Positions 30,431 through 41,335 of a stretch of DNA of 64,000 nucleotides are shown in pieces. The notes below the pieces were generated by a model that made no database searches, was not told where the DNA came from, and saw only the letters and a program-made list of their open reading frames with translations. This DNA comes from Bathymodiolus japonicus methanotrophic gill symbiont (GTDB lineage: Bacteria; Pseudomonadota; Gammaproteobacteria; Methylococcales; Methylomonadaceae): assembly GCF_019721995.1 (NCBI RefSeq), contig NZ_BLYC01000003.1, positions 186,001 to 250,000 of the forward strand, read 5' to 3'. The position numbers and the translations under genes are program-made. Position 1 is the first letter of the stretch; every line of letters starts with the position of its first letter.

Positions 30431-30856
30431 ATGAACAAAAAAACCTTTATATTCGTAGCCTGCATTGTAGGTATCCTCGTTTTTCAATACAAAGCAGCCA
30501 TTCCTTTTGCCGAGAAAGTTGCATCTTCCAGTCTATTTATGGTTGATTCAGGCGACGAAGGAAGTAGATTACCCATGCCTACCGAAATGACCGGCTATGC
30601 TTTTATTCAATGTAATAAAGAAATAAGGAACGAGATCGACAGCGATATTAATATTATTTTCCCCTCAGAGCCATTGCAATCATGGTCTCTGGGTAATTAT
30701 CGATATATAATTAATGCAGAAATCGAGCTGAGCTCTGATACAGAAGCGGGTTTTTTCAAAAAATATGCCTGCCAGGTTGGCTATGATGATGGCGCGGATA
30801 TGGAAGGCGTTATGGATTCAGACAACTGGACTCTTTACGGCATTTCAGGCCTGTAG
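30431..30856 (+). CDS. secreted or membrane-anchored protein of unknown function (141 aa)
   Basis: Starts MNKKTFIFVACIVGILVFQY, a short basic N-terminus and one hydrophobic stretch that could be an uncleaved anchor or a signal peptide. The rest is acidic and probably periplasmic, with two cysteines (about residues 62 and 113) that could form a disulfide. I do not recognise the family. It is divergent from pmoC. The frame is clean and composition resembles neighbouring genes, so it is likely real. Confidence 0.7.
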   Translation: MNKKTFIFVACIVGILVFQYKAAIPFAEKVASSSLFMVDSGDEGSRLPMPTEMTGYAFIQCNKEIRNEIDSDINIIFPSEPLQSWSLGNYRYIINAEIELSSDTEAGFFKKYACQVGYDDGADMEGVMDSDNWTLYGISGL

Positions 30857-31450
30857 TTTTTTGGTGCGGGCAAAGTTTTACTTTACTCGCACAGCTCTTT
30901 TAGTGGAATAAAATATTCAAGCATATCCAGACTTATCGCGACCTGGCGATTTACTTTACTATCCTTGATTGATAAATATTTATTGCTTTAGAAATACTTT
31001 CCAGGGTGCAAATACCTGTCAGCTCTTTATCTGCTATCAGTTTAATATACTCCAGTGTCTCTGCACACAATGCGATAGTAGAGGTACGTGGATAGGCACC
31101 CGGCATATTGGTTACGCAGTAATGCGTGACACCACGCCTTACAAATATAGGCTCGTCATGTGTTGTTGCCCTTGATGTTTCAATACACCCTCCCTGGTCA
31201 ATACTGACATCAACCACAACAGATCCTTTACGCATGGTTCTAATCATTGCTTCGCTAACCACATGTGGAGCCCTGGCTCCTTTATTTAAAACGGCTCCTA
31301 TAACCAGGTCAGCCTTTAGACATTTTTCAGCAATAGCCGCTACTGTTGAATAAAAGTACTCTACTCCCTGTAGCTCCCCTGACTCTTGTATACCAATCCT
31401 AGCCTTATCTAATCCTGCCTGGAATACATTTGCCCCCATACTATTTATAG

Positions 31451-33003
31451 CTGAAGCCTCCTAGTTTTTAAAGCATAAGAATATCAGCTAATGCTTATTT
31501 TTCTGGAATATTAGATATTACTAATATTAATAGCATTCCGTTGACTAAAAGTCTTGAATTCTTTTTAAAAACAACAGGTTAATCGTGAATGCGGCCTAGT
31601 TTTACTGTATAATGAAAGTTTCTAACACATTGATTATACAAACAAACCGGCCTCATTTTACGCGATACTTTACTTCCGCTTCAAGATCATTTTTCCAAAA
31701 CCACTTTAGGCCGCGAACGAGCCTCTCTGTTTGTTCACACGATCCTGTCTATTATCGTTCCCTTTACGTCGTCGATGACATCTAATCTTTGGCGTTGCCT
31801 TGATACGTTGTTTGGGTTTGAGATCAAGAATAAGCGCTTTTACACTTTCATGGCTTCTTCAACTTTGCCGAGGGCTGGGCTGTGGAAAACTATCTGGGAG
31901 CTGATTCCGTCTCCTGAAACAGATGGGTGCATATTGGTTGCACTGGATGACTCCATTATCACTAAAGTAGGCAAAAATATCTTCGGCTGTGAAGCCATTT
32001 TTGACCACGCGGCCGAATCAAAGCAAATATCCATGGGCACAAAACATTGTATCGGTAGGGTTGATGAAATAGGTCAAAGGTCGCTGGGCGTGCTTATTTT
32101 TAGATTTCCGATTTTATCTACCCTTAAAAACAATTCAGGCAAAAAAAGAAACCGCCACGATAAGAGGGGAAGTCGTTCCTTTCCAGACCAAGATGACTCA
32201 GGCGGCTCAAATGCTGATTGCAATTGCAGAACATTTTTCCACCGCTCCGATATTGACAGTCACTGATAGCTGGTTTGGCAACAATGGCCTATGGAAGCCT
32301 GTTTACAAAGCTATCGGAAGCCGGTTTAATATTCTCTCTAGGTTAAGGTGCAATAATGTACTGTACGATCGTCCAGAAAAAAGAAAACCCAAGCAGAGGG
32401 GGCGGAATAAAAAGTACGGGCAGCGTCTGGGGGCAGCCACAGACATGGCAAAAACAGTACAACAAAAGGCCCGATCGTATACCGTGAATCTCTATGGAAA
32501 ACAGCGTGAAGTCAGGGCTTATAGTCGCGTTGTCATTGCTGAAAACATTGAAACGACCCGTTCAGGTTGTCTGGGGGTTTCGTCGCACACAGTGGATTGC
32601 TTTGTTTACGACCGATCTAAGTTTATCCGTCACACAGATTATTGAGTATTATGGTGCGCGATGGAAAATCGAATCCGAGTTCAAAGAGCTCAAGCAAGAC
32701 ATAGGGAGTCAGAAAAGTCAGTGTCGAAATGCGCAGGCAGTGACCAACCATTTGAACTTCTGTATGATGGCAACAACGCTGACGTGGATTTACGCGGATC
32801 GTTTAAAAACCGATCCGGAACGTCGGCACAAAGTGAAGGGGCGAGCCAGTTTCGCATTTTCAGATATCCGCCGCATCATTGCCGAAGCGGCTTTGGATCC
32901 GGATTTTGAAAGGGTTTGCCCCAAATACAGCAGCTCCCCTGTAAATTCGGTGGTAGCCGTTTTATTGCGAATGGTTGCTTGATGAATTTCTAAGAAACTT
33001 CAG
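31451..33003 (+). mobile_element. IS-E copy 3, decayed
   Basis: IS4-family element in ald with the 7-bp flank TTTATAG (31444-31450 and 33004-33010). The transposase start codon region is deleted (CCTCATTTTACG where intact copies have the ATG between), and further frameshifts near 32040 and 32540 break the frame. The C-terminal YREK part is readable. Confidence 0.9.
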
Positions 33004-33049
33004 TTTATAGTTCGAGCTGCATGAAATCCGACAACTCCATCTCCTACCA

Positions 33050-34478
33050 CTCGATGTTCAAGTTTTTGATATTGAGAAGGTAAAATCAGGTATTCTGAGG
33101 TTGTTGTAATTTTATCGGTGTAAGCCCATGTTAATGAATGCCCCAGCCACCTTTATCCAAAGCTATATTGACGATTTAAATGATGCGCTCAATCAGCTAA
33201 AACCCGGAGCCGCTTTGACACGGATTCAAGCCGCTTGGTTGGGCACTTGTTTAACGGGCATACTGCTAATGAACTCTGTTTGCTGGGCTAAGTTTGAGCG
33301 AGCAAGCCTTGGAGACTGCAAAGTAGCCGCATTATCCTGGGTGTTTCGTAAAGCAAGTATACCCTGGGACTGGTTGCTACGGGTGAGTGTGGTCTTAATT
33401 TTAAAACGTTATGGCATTACTGAAGGTGTGTTGGCCTTTGATGAATCAGACCGAGCACGATCTAAGTCTACAAAACGTATTTATAAAGTTTACAAGCAGA
33501 AACACAAAGGCTCCGGCGGGTATGTTAATGGACAAACGATAGTATTATTGCTGCTAGTTACCTCATCCATTACAGTGCCTGTCGGTTTTTTCTTTTATAT
33601 GCCGGATCCAGCCTTAAAGCAGTGGGATAAAGAAGATAAACGGTTGAAAAAGAGCGGTATAGCAAAAAAAGATCGGCCTATTAAGCCTGAACGTGACAGT
33701 GCCTACCCGACCAAAACAGAGATTGCATTAGGCTTATTAAAAGAGTTTAAAGTTGCGCATAGCCTGATTAAAATTAAAGGCGTACTGGCTGATGCGCTGT
33801 ATGGTGAAAAAGCCTTTATGGACGAAGCCGCTTCGGGGAGTCGCTATTTTTGCGAAAGCTTGTTTTGGGCATCCCAGCCCAAGCAAGCAGCAAAAACTTA
33901 ACGCGACCACTTATGCCTCCGGCGGCCCCGATTCGTCCTCGTCACCTCGTCCCGACCCAACAAGGGGTCGGAACATAGGCTCCAAATGACTTGACGCCGT
34001 GTCGGATGGCCTTTTATTTTGTCTCCACCTTCGCTAACGCTCAGACTCCGACAAAACAACGGCCCTACGGCTATCGCGGACTAAAAATCATCACTTCGCT
34101 TAGGCTACGTTTCCCTGATTTTCAGCGGTGGCCTGATTCTGAGTCTTTTGTTTGACCATTGCCTTCTCCTTCACCCAGAGCAAATAGCCCGCATTGAAAG
34201 CAAACTACCTGCGTATACCGTAGGAAGCTTACAGCGCAAGTCTCAAATGGATGTACTGCTTGAGTTCATCACGTCATTGCTAGAGTTTCCAGATCCTGGT
34301 GATAAGCTGAAAGAGTTAGGTGAATTAATAAAGGATGTGTTTCAACTGATGCCATCAGGAAAACATATGATTGGCAGAGATTTAGGGCGCTTAGAGCCAA
34401 CACCATCATTAAAGTATTGTTCTGCTGGGTGAAGGTAAGAGTTTGATGGCAATGGGCTGGAAAAACTTGAACATCGAG
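33050..34478 (+). mobile_element. IS-F (IS4-like DDE element), carrying SR-A
   Basis: Ends CTCGATGTTCAAG at 33050 and the complement at 34478, flanked by the 5-bp duplication TACCA (33045-33049 and 34479-34483). The transposase starts at 33128 (MLMNAPATFIQSYIDDLNDA), with FDESDRARSKSTKR and VLADALYG as probable catalytic regions. It is broken after residue ~237 by SR-A and resumes as a C-terminal piece (LLHPEQIARIESKLPAY to GRLEPTPSLK). The two parts do not rejoin cleanly, so sequence was also lost here. Confidence 0.88.
33833..34127 (+). repeat. SR-A structured repeat (295 bp)
   Basis: Complete element (TCGGGGAG to CAGCG) within IS-F. Unlike other copies its flanks do not rejoin, which suggests a deletion between two SR copies or after insertion. 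Confidence 0.9.
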
Positions 34479-34552
34479 TACCACTAATACATTTCCGTGG
34501 CCGAATTACCCAACACCCTTGCCTGCATGCCGCATTTCATGATTAAATTTAG

Positions 34553-34994
34553 CTACGGGTGAGTGTGGTCTTAATTTTAAAACGTTATGGCATTACTGAA
34601 GGTGTGTTGGCCTTTGATGAATCAGACCGAGCACGATCTAAGTCTACAAAACGTATTTATAAAGTTTACAAGCAGAAACACAAAGGCTCCGGCGGGTATG
34701 TTAATGGACAAACGATAGTATTATTGCTGCTAGTTACCTCATCCATTACAGTGCCTGTCGGTTTTTTCTTTTATATGCCGGATCCAGCCTTAAAGCAGTG
34801 GGATAAAGAAGATAAACGGTTGAAAAAGAGCGGTATAGCAAAAAAAGATCGGCCTATTAAGCCTGAACGTGACAGTGCCTACCCGACCAAAACAGAGATT
34901 GCATTAGGCTTATTAAAAGAGTTTAAAGTTGCGCATAGCCTGATTAAATTTAAAGGCGTACTGGCTGATGCGCTGTATGGTGAAAAAGCCTTTG
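34553..34994 (+). pseudogene. IS-F transposase, internal fragment
   Basis: Repeats residues ~86-235 of the IS-F transposase (VVLILKRYGITEGVLAFDES to ADALYGEKAF) with no IS ends, and sits inside ald. It is a relic of a second IS-F or of a rearrangement of the first. Confidence 0.88.
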
Positions 34995-35279
34995 AGCAAC
35001 CCATGCTGCTTCCGCAGAAACTATAGTTGCGCCAGCTTGCTCATATTCTTGATCAACATAGCCTGAGCCCTGCCCTGCCCCCCCTCTCTATTAAAAGCCG
35101 ATGGCCTGCTTTAACAAGTTCAGCACCTCCCGATGGAATAATTGCGACGCGGTACTCCTGTATTTTAATTTCCTTTGGTACACCAATAATCATTAACTTA
35201 CTCTAGTTAGGCGTCTCGCTATCAATAAACTTTATATATACGATACAAAGCCTATTTACAATTCTATAATCACGCTTGT

Positions 35280-35762
35280 TTAGTAATTATCATAAGCCTT
35301 ATAAACTTCTGTCTGCCCATCCTTGTCAAATGCAATAACCCGAAACGGCGATTTCTTGCTACCCATCTCCATACCTGGTGTACCAACGACCATACCTGGC
35401 ACGGTCAAACCTTTTATTTCTGGCTTATTCTGCAACATAGTTATAATGTCACCTGCTGGCACATGTCCCTCGACAATATAGCCATTAATAATTGCAGCAT
35501 GACACGAAGCTAATGAGCGATTAACCGCATACTGGTCTTTAATCTTTTGAATGTCTTCAACAACATTATCCTGTACATTAAAGCCATGTGCTTCAAGGTG
35601 TTTCAGCCATTTACTGCAACAACCACAAGTCGGACTTCTATATACCACAATATCTTTGTCACCATCCTCTAGCTTAGCTGCAGGCTTATCCCAAACACTC
35701 TCCGCCTGGCATACACCCATACCAAAAACACTGATTAAACAAATTATTAATATTTTTTTCAT
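35280..35762 (-). CDS. DUF411 protein, periplasmic, possible metal binding
   Basis: 160 aa with a signal peptide (MKKILIICLISVFGMGVCQA) followed by the DUF411 pattern: VYRSPTCGCCSKWLKHLEAHGF, LASCHAAIINGYIVEGHVPA and a C-terminal PGMVVGTPGMEMG. The CGCC and SCH cysteines suggest a thioredoxin-like fold with copper or other metal binding; members often sit near copper-handling genes, which would suit a copper-dependent methanotroph (inference). It begins four bases after hemE on the same strand, so the two are probably co-transcribed. Confidence 0.85.
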   Translation of the reverse strand: MKKILIICLISVFGMGVCQAESVWDKPAAKLEDGDKDIVVYRSPTCGCCSKWLKHLEAHGFNVQDNVVEDIQKIKDQYAVNRSLASCHAAIINGYIVEGHVPAGDIITMLQNKPEIKGLTVPGMVVGTPGMEMGSKKSPFRVIAFDKDGQTEVYKAYDNY

Positions 35763-35766
35763 TATT

Positions 35767-36834
35767 TCACCTTTTATGATAAGGCACGCTTAATTCATGC
35801 ACTGCATCGACCATTACTTTTACATGTTCTGGATTGATATCTGGCAATATACCATGCCCCAGATTAAACACATGCCCAGAACCTGCTCCAAACTTTTCCA
35901 GTATAACGGCAACCTTTGATTTAATCACATCTGGATTAGCATACAGTGTAATCGGATCCATATTGCCTTGTAGTGCAACACTTCCTCCCACTCTTGCGCG
36001 CGCCTGATTAATATCAGTTTGCCAGTCGAGGCCTAATGCATCATAGCCCGCATCTGCCATAGACTCTAACCACTGCCCCCCACCCTTTGTAAACAAGATT
36101 GAGGGAATCTGCTGACCATCTTGCGTGGTATTTAATAAGGCTCGCACTTGCTGAGCATAACGTAAAGAAAATTCCAGATATTCCTCGGTACCCAGCGCAC
36201 CACCCCAGGTATCAAATAACATAACCGCCTGCGCACCGGCGGCAATTTGCGCATTAAGGTAGACAGCAACCGATTGTGCCAGCTTATCCAGCATTTGATG
36301 CATTAAGCGTGGCTGTTCAAACATTAAGCCTTTAACTTTAGAAAAAGTTTTACTACTACTTCCTTCTACCATATAGGTGGCTAGCGTCCATGGACTGCCC
36401 GAAAAACCAATTAAAGGCACACGCCCCTGCAAGTTTTTCCTAATCAAGCGCACTGCATCCACTACATATTTGAGCTCCAGCTCAGGGTCAGGAATCGGCA
36501 ACCTCTCTATATCTGCTGCAGTCCGCACCGGTTTTTTAAAGCGCGGCCCTTCTCCTTCACTAAAGTACAAGCCCAAGCCCATTGCATCCGGGATTGTTAA
36601 AATGTCAGAGAACAAAATAGCCGCATCAAAATCAAATCTCGCCAGCGGCTGTAGTGTAACTTCACATGCTAACTCAGGGTTAGTACATAGGTTCATAAAA
36701 CTACCTGCCTGTGCGCGTATCTCCTTATATTCTGGCAAGTAACGGCCTGCTTGGCGCATCATCCAAATCGGCGTTTTATCTACCGGCTGTTTTAATAAAG
36801 CGCGAATGAATCTATCGTTCTTTAAGTCAATCAT
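35767..36834 (-). CDS. hemE: uroporphyrinogen decarboxylase
   Basis: Haem biosynthesis, uroporphyrinogen III to coproporphyrinogen III. 355 aa from the ATG at 36832-36834 ([21 protein letters not shown]), which fits the family; an in-frame ATG nine codons upstream also exists. It has the active-site N-terminal [15 protein letters not shown], catalytic Asp in [18 protein letters not shown] and the C-terminal [19 protein letters not shown]. Intact. Placed after aroK-aroB as in many gammaproteobacteria. Confidence 0.95.
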   Translation of the reverse strand: MIDLKNDRFIRALLKQPVDKTPIWMMRQAGRYLPEYKEIRAQAGSFMNLCTNPELACEVTLQPLARFDFDAAILFSDILTIPDAMGLGLYFSEGEGPRFKKPVRTAADIERLPIPDPELELKYVVDAVRLIRKNLQGRVPLIGFSGSPWTLATYMVEGSSSKTFSKVKGLMFEQPRLMHQMLDKLAQSVAVYLNAQIAAGAQAVMLFDTWGGALGTEEYLEFSLRYAQQVRALLNTTQDGQQIPSILFTKGGGQWLESMADAGYDALGLDWQTDINQARARVGGSVALQGNMDPITLYANPDVIKSKVAVILEKFGAGSGHVFNLGHGILPDINPEHVKVMVDAVHELSVPYHKR

Positions 36835-36914
36835 ATTTTGTTTTAGTCCTTGTACCATCACTTATTTGACGGTGATATATGTTCCCTAGCTGCCTAGCTT
36901 ATTTCTATAATAAA

Positions 36915-37117
36915 CTGAAGTTTCCCAATTATTGAGTAGCTGAAATACACAATGCTGGTGTATCGAGGTTTATTTTAGGTGGTTTTGCCATGTTTATAGC
37001 AAACCCCTACTTAATTCCCCTTAGGCAATAGCATTTGAAACGAATGAAAAGACTATTTTTTCATATAGTTGTAGCATAGTTTCAATTTTACCATAAATAA
37101 TTATTGGGAAACTTCAG
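36915..37117. mobile_element. MITE-D copy 4
   Basis: 203 bp, ends CTGAAG/CTTCAG, flanked by CTATAATAAA on both sides (the last eight bases would be the usual duplication). It lies between hemE and aroB. Confidence 0.9.
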
Positions 37118-37211
37118 CTATAATAAAGTATGCAACCGAAAATACTGCAACTCCGTAATCGCTTGCTGCCACACTAATGCCCCAAAGAAAGAGCAGGGCG
37201 GTAATAATATG
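37118..37211 (-). other. possible gene remnant between aroB and hemE
   Basis: After the aroB stop an open minus-strand stretch reads IITALLFLWGISVAASDYGV, resembling a signal peptide start, but there is no ATG and it stops soon after MITE-D. In related genomes a damX-like or other small gene can sit here. Too short to name. Confidence 0.3.
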
Positions 37212-38294
37212 TCAGCGTCCGCAGCAGGTTAATGTTTCAAGTAATACAGGCTCCTCCACGCTAACAGGCAAACTCGCCTCGCCTATTTTTTTAAGTAAAA
37301 TCAGCCGAATATCGCCATCTACATTTTTTTTGTCTACTGCCATTAACTTAATAAATTCCTCTGCTGATAAATCAGTAGGTGGCTCTGTTGGTAGCCCAGC
37401 CTTCTGGAAAAGAGCCACTACCCGACTCACATCTTCATCGTTTAACCAACCCATTCGTCTGGATAAATCAGCAGCCTGACAAGTTCCTATTGCAACAGCT
37501 TCACCATGCAAGTAACGCCCATAGCCCATTCCTGTCTCAATCGCATGCCCAAAGGTATGACCTAAATTTAATATTGCGCGAACCCCGGATTCTCTTTCAT
37601 CGCTTGCGACAATTTCAGCTTTATTTCGACATGACTGCTCAATAATATAAGTTAGTGCATTCTGGTCTCTCGCCAGCAAACTTTCAATGTTTGACTCTAT
37701 CCATGAAAAAAAACTGGCATCTCGAATTAAGCCATACTTGATAACTTCTGCCAAGCCCGCTGCTAACTGCCGGTCATCCAGTGTCTGTAACACATTAACA
37801 TCGATAATTACACATTGTGGCTGATAAAAAGCACCAATCATGTTTTTACCCAGCGCATGATTAACCCCGGTTTTTCCGCCAACAGACGAATCAACCTGCG
37901 CTAATAAAGTCGTAGGGATCTGAATAAACGCAATTCCTCGCTGATAACAGGCAGCCGCAAAACCACTAATATCACCAACCACTCCACCACCTAGTGCTAT
38001 TATTGTTGAATTGCGGCTAAATCGCTTCCCCAACAGCGCAGCAAAAATATGTTCCATTGTCACCAGGTTTTTGTATTGCTCACCATCTGCTAAGACAACA
38101 ACCTCGAGTTGATACTGCTGCAAGTGTTTGCTTACTTGCTCTAAATACAGCGGTGCAATCGTTTCATTAGTCACGATAAGCACTTGCTTTGCCTTGATAT
38201 GTCTGGTCAATAATTCTTGTTTATTCAGGTTTCCAGGGCCCATATAAATAGGGTAACTTCTATCTCCCAGTTGCACTTGCATGGTATTGTTCAT
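37212..38294 (-). CDS. aroB: 3-dehydroquinate synthase
   Basis: Second step of the shikimate pathway. 360 aa, full length. It shows the NAD-binding ALGGGVVGDISGFAAACYQRG, the TTLLAQVDSSVGGKTGVN active-site stretch and the zinc-binding LNLGHTFGHAIE with GYGRYLHGEAVAIG. Its start overlaps the aroK stop by one base (38294), indicating translational coupling. Intact. Confidence 0.96.
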   Translation of the reverse strand: MNNTMQVQLGDRSYPIYMGPGNLNKQELLTRHIKAKQVLIVTNETIAPLYLEQVSKHLQQYQLEVVVLADGEQYKNLVTMEHIFAALLGKRFSRNSTIIALGGGVVGDISGFAAACYQRGIAFIQIPTTLLAQVDSSVGGKTGVNHALGKNMIGAFYQPQCVIIDVNVLQTLDDRQLAAGLAEVIKYGLIRDASFFSWIESNIESLLARDQNALTYIIEQSCRNKAEIVASDERESGVRAILNLGHTFGHAIETGMGYGRYLHGEAVAIGTCQAADLSRRMGWLNDEDVSRVVALFQKAGLPTEPPTDLSAEEFIKLMAVDKKNVDGDIRLILLKKIGEASLPVSVEEPVLLETLTCCGR

Positions 38295-38815
38295 TACACA
38301 AATTTTCTCGTATATACTTTAAGGATTTCTTTGACTGCAGCCTTACTCTGCATTTGCCCACTATCAATAACAAAATCCGCACACGCCTGATACAACGACT
38401 CACGCTCATTTAACAAGGCTTGTATTTTTTCTCTTGGGCTATCCACGTTGAGTAGCGGCCTTTGGGAATTCCGTGAGGTACGGTCTACAATTCTATCAAC
38501 TGAGCACTGCAGATAAACAACAAAACCATTTTCTTTTAGTAGGGATCTATTCTCTTCATTTAAGATAACCCCTCCCCCTGTTGCCAGGACGATTTCATCT
38601 AATTCGGTCAACTCTTTGATCATCTTGTTTTCTCTGATGCGAAAGCCTTTCTCTCCTTCGAACTCAAAGATAGTAGCTATATCTACACCAGTGATATCTT
38701 CAATGGCCTTATCACTATCATAAAACGGCACACTTAATGACTTTGCTAAAAGCCGACCTAACGTTGTTTTCCCGGCACCCATCAAGCCGGTTAAATATAT
38801 ATTTTTTTTATTCAT
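38294..38815 (-). CDS. aroK: shikimate kinase
   Basis: 173 aa, full length. The P-loop GLMGAGKTTLGRLLAKSL, the shikimate-binding DSDKAIEDITG and the ATGGGVILNEENR motif are present. It phosphorylates shikimate at O3. Placed between pilQ and aroB, the standard order. A bidirectional-looking terminator separates it from pilQ, so aroK-aroB probably has its own promoter. Confidence 0.95.
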   Translation of the reverse strand: MNKKNIYLTGLMGAGKTTLGRLLAKSLSVPFYDSDKAIEDITGVDIATIFEFEGEKGFRIRENKMIKELTELDEIVLATGGGVILNEENRSLLKENGFVVYLQCSVDRIVDRTSRNSQRPLLNVDSPREKIQALLNERESLYQACADFVIDSGQMQSKAAVKEILKVYTRKFV

Positions 38816-38830
38816 TAATATTTTTTCATA

Positions 38831-38855
38831 AAAAAAGGGGCATTATGCCCCTTTT
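38831..38855 (-). terminator. rho-independent terminator after pilQ
   Basis: Stem AAGGGGCAT / ATGCCCCTT around 38835-38853, followed on the minus strand by a T-run. It lies 20 bp past the original pilQ stop and upstream of aroK. Confidence 0.8.
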
Positions 38856-38875
38856 CTTGCTGCAATTGAAGTTTA

Positions 38876-40249
38876 CTAGCGCATTTTCATGGAATCTTTA
38901 GTAATTTTAGGCGTAATAAAAATTAATAGCTCTTTTTTAACATCGCTATCTATCGTTTTTTCTAAACATCCAGCCAATTAAAGGCAAGTCAGCAAACCAG
39001 GGTACCGAGTTAATCTCATGACTTGTATCTCCTTCAAACACCCCACCCAAGACAACGGTCTCTCCATCCTCAATATGCACACTTGTGGTAATTTGTCGTG
39101 TATTGATTGTCAAGCCGTCCTGCGTAGGAACCCCGGGGGTATCTTTAGTAATAAATAAGTCCGTAATCACACTACCACTCGGTGTAATTTGCGGCCTGAC
39201 AGCCAAAATAATTGCTGCATCTTCAAATTGAGTTTGTGTTCCATTCTGACTGCCAGTCTGAAAAGGTATCTGCACACCTTGCTTTATTGCAGCAACACAA
39301 CGATCCGAGGTTAATACTTTAGGGTTAGATATAAATTCTGCCTTTCTATCATCCTGTAGCGCTGAGATTTCCAGATTAAGCACATAGTTTGCGCCACTTG
39401 CCAAAGTCATACCTAATGCTCCATATGGATTAGAAACTGCTAGATTAGATAAGATCGGCGATACTATATCGCCTGGTGTGCCATTATTAGGGTTACTTCC
39501 TGTGGAATAGCTAAAATCATTATTCACCGGGGTGATTAGCACTTTCACCTTAGTCCCGACTCTTCTCGCCTCTATCATTGACACAGGTGTAGCAAAGTCA
39601 AGCACATCCATTTTTTTAATGTACCTAGAAGGTAATCTGGTATTCAAGAAACTTAACGCGATCTTGCCCGCCTTTTCTTGTGTATTTACGACAGTATTAG
39701 GATTAGATAAATATATTAATAAGCGCCCTTCGCCTTTCTTACCCCGGCGGAAATCAATTTTATTAGTCGTCTGCTCCGGCAGTAATGTAGCAAATTGTTT
39801 CAGCGTTTTTTTAGTTATTTTTTCATGACTATCCCTGGCCATTCGACTAGAGCTATAAAATAAAACTATAACGCGATTTCCCTGTACCTTGACCTTGTAA
39901 CCCACTAGTTTTACAAGGTTAATAACCACTCTCAGCCGTCCTTCAGCTGCAACTGCAACATAACTGGTAATACCGCCTGCATTGATGATATTTTTTTCTT
40001 TTTTAAAGCACTTTTAACACCCGCGAAATCTAATACTATTTTTGCCGGATTATCCGTATGAAAGACTTTTGGCCTGGCAACATCACCGGTCATTTCAAAG
40101 GTCAACCGTAAGTTATCACCAGATAATGCATTCAGGCTTACCGAACTTAGCGCAACTTCCTGAGCCACAACCGGTGAGACCTGCCCCAACATTAATACGC
40201 ATATTGCAAGCACCTACAATATGCGCGACCACTGCTTTAAAAAGCTCAT
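38876..40249 (-). pseudogene. pilQ: type IV pilus secretin PilQ, multiply broken
   Basis: PilQ forms the outer-membrane pilus channel. From the ATG at 40247-40249 the frame meets TAG at codon 12 inside the signal peptide (MSFLKQWSRIL*VLAICVL). The AMIN domain follows (LSSVSLNALSGDNLRLTFEM), with a frameshift in an A-run near 39990. After VNNDFSYSTG the sequence jumps to the secretin domain (NYVLNLEISALQDDRKAEF), so the STN and N-type periplasmic domains, some 300 residues, are deleted. Near 38950 a 4-base repeat (GATA) shifts the frame again before ELLIFITPKI. Four independent lesions. Secretin function is lost. Confidence 0.93.
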
Positions 40250-40288
40250 ACAAAACCACCTTGCTTAATACACATATTAATCTCCAGC

Positions 40289-40991
40289 TTATTCAGATAA
40301 CGCTATTGATGTTTGATGTTCACGCCATGTACCAGGCTGATCTGGAATAATTTCCATTATTTCTATTTTATCCTGCAACTGAAGTTTCCCAATTATTGAG
40401 TAGCTGAAATACACAATGCTGGTGTATCGAGGTTTATTTTAGGTGGTTTTGCCATGTTTATAGCAAACCCCTACTTAATTCCCCTTAGGCAATAGCATTT
40501 GAAACGAATGAAAAGACTGTTTTTTCATATAGTTGTAGCATAGTTTCAATTTTACCATAAATAATTATTGGGAAACTTCAGTCCTGCAATATACGTCCAT
40601 AATTTTTACCCAGGTAATTTCCTTCACGTACGCGATGAATTGTACCCTCGCTGGCTTTGATCAAGCCCCAGAAGACACCTTTCATTTTCACCGTACCCAC
40701 CATTCTTAACGTATCCAGCGAATAGTTTTCCAATTCTTCTTTGTGCCGATTAAAGTCAGGCTGGATTCCATTGGATGCAACCGCCTGAATAGCCATTGCT
40801 TGAACGCTTTTCTCAATGGGTCTAAAAGGGTCCCTTAGGCCATTCGGGTCAAATAAAAAACTTCCGACCGGCGGCATGGGCTCAATAGGCTTAACCGCAA
40901 TAGGCCGGGTGTTTTGTCTTTTTTCTTTTAACCTTTGCTCAAGTTCAGGGTAGCTAACAACCACCGTACTTTTCTTTTTACACCCCGGCAC
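40289..40991 (-). pseudogene. pilP: pilus assembly protein PilP, split by MITE-D
   Basis: PilP links the PilN/O inner-membrane complex to the PilQ secretin. It reads PGCKKKSTVVVSYPELEQRL, DPNGLRDPFRPIEK, LENYSLDTLRMVGTVKMKG and VREGNYLGKNYGRILQ, is interrupted by MITE-D (40379-40581), then DKIEIMEIIPD to stop at 40289. Removing MITE-D and one duplication restores the frame. The native N-terminus (lipoprotein signal) is unclear because IS-E inserted just upstream; the annotated start is the first GTG in frame. Confidence 0.9.
40379..40581. mobile_element. MITE-D copy 5
   Basis: 203 bp in pilP with the 8-bp duplication TCCTGCAA (40371-40378 and 40582-40589). Confidence 0.93.
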
Positions 40992-41055
40992 GACTAATCC
41001 ATCATGATCAAGGCAAACTAAAGCACTATTATTTAACTGAAGTTTCCTAGTTTTT

Positions 41056-41335
41056 CAGGCGCGCCATGCTACCTCACGAAATTCTGGGACTCCTGTCGCC
41101 ATAATTCGTTCACCTACGCAGCGGATGGGAGATGCCCTGAACGCCCTGCGTCCGCAACGACTACGCACAAAAGCCGCTTCGTCATTACTACCTCACTGGC
41201 TGGACGGCTATTCGTAATGCAATTCTTGCTCCTCTCGCGTGCTGCTAGCACACGTCGAATCAGCGAATTGCCCTGTCGCCTATCAGGGACTAAAAATCAC
41301 CACTTCGCTAAGCTACGTTTCCATGATTTTCAGCG
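41056..41335 (+). repeat. SR-B structured repeat (280 bp)
   Basis: Inserted 19 bp inside the IS-E end between GTTTTT and AAAGC. The unoccupied IS-E end is seen at 60275 onward, so insertion was precise. It does not touch the transposase gene. Confidence 0.94.

Larger units (their letters stand above)
30951..35193 (-). pseudogene. ald: alanine dehydrogenase, in four pieces
   Basis: Ald interconverts alanine and pyruvate plus ammonia with NAD. Pieces from the start: 35193 to about 34995 (MIIGVPKEIKIQEYRVA, then a one-G excess in a G-run shifts the frame before SGYVDQEYEQAGATIVSAEAAWV), about 34552-34479 (GHGNVLVVGD, preceded by an in-frame TAA), 33049-33004 (GVVGFHAARTI) and 31450-30951 (NSMGANVFQAGLDKARIG to IYQSRIVK). 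IS-F and IS-F/IS-E fragments separate them, and roughly residues 65-160 are missing. Clearly dead. Some type I methanotrophs use Ald for ammonia assimilation under high ammonium; that route would be lost here. Confidence 0.9.
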
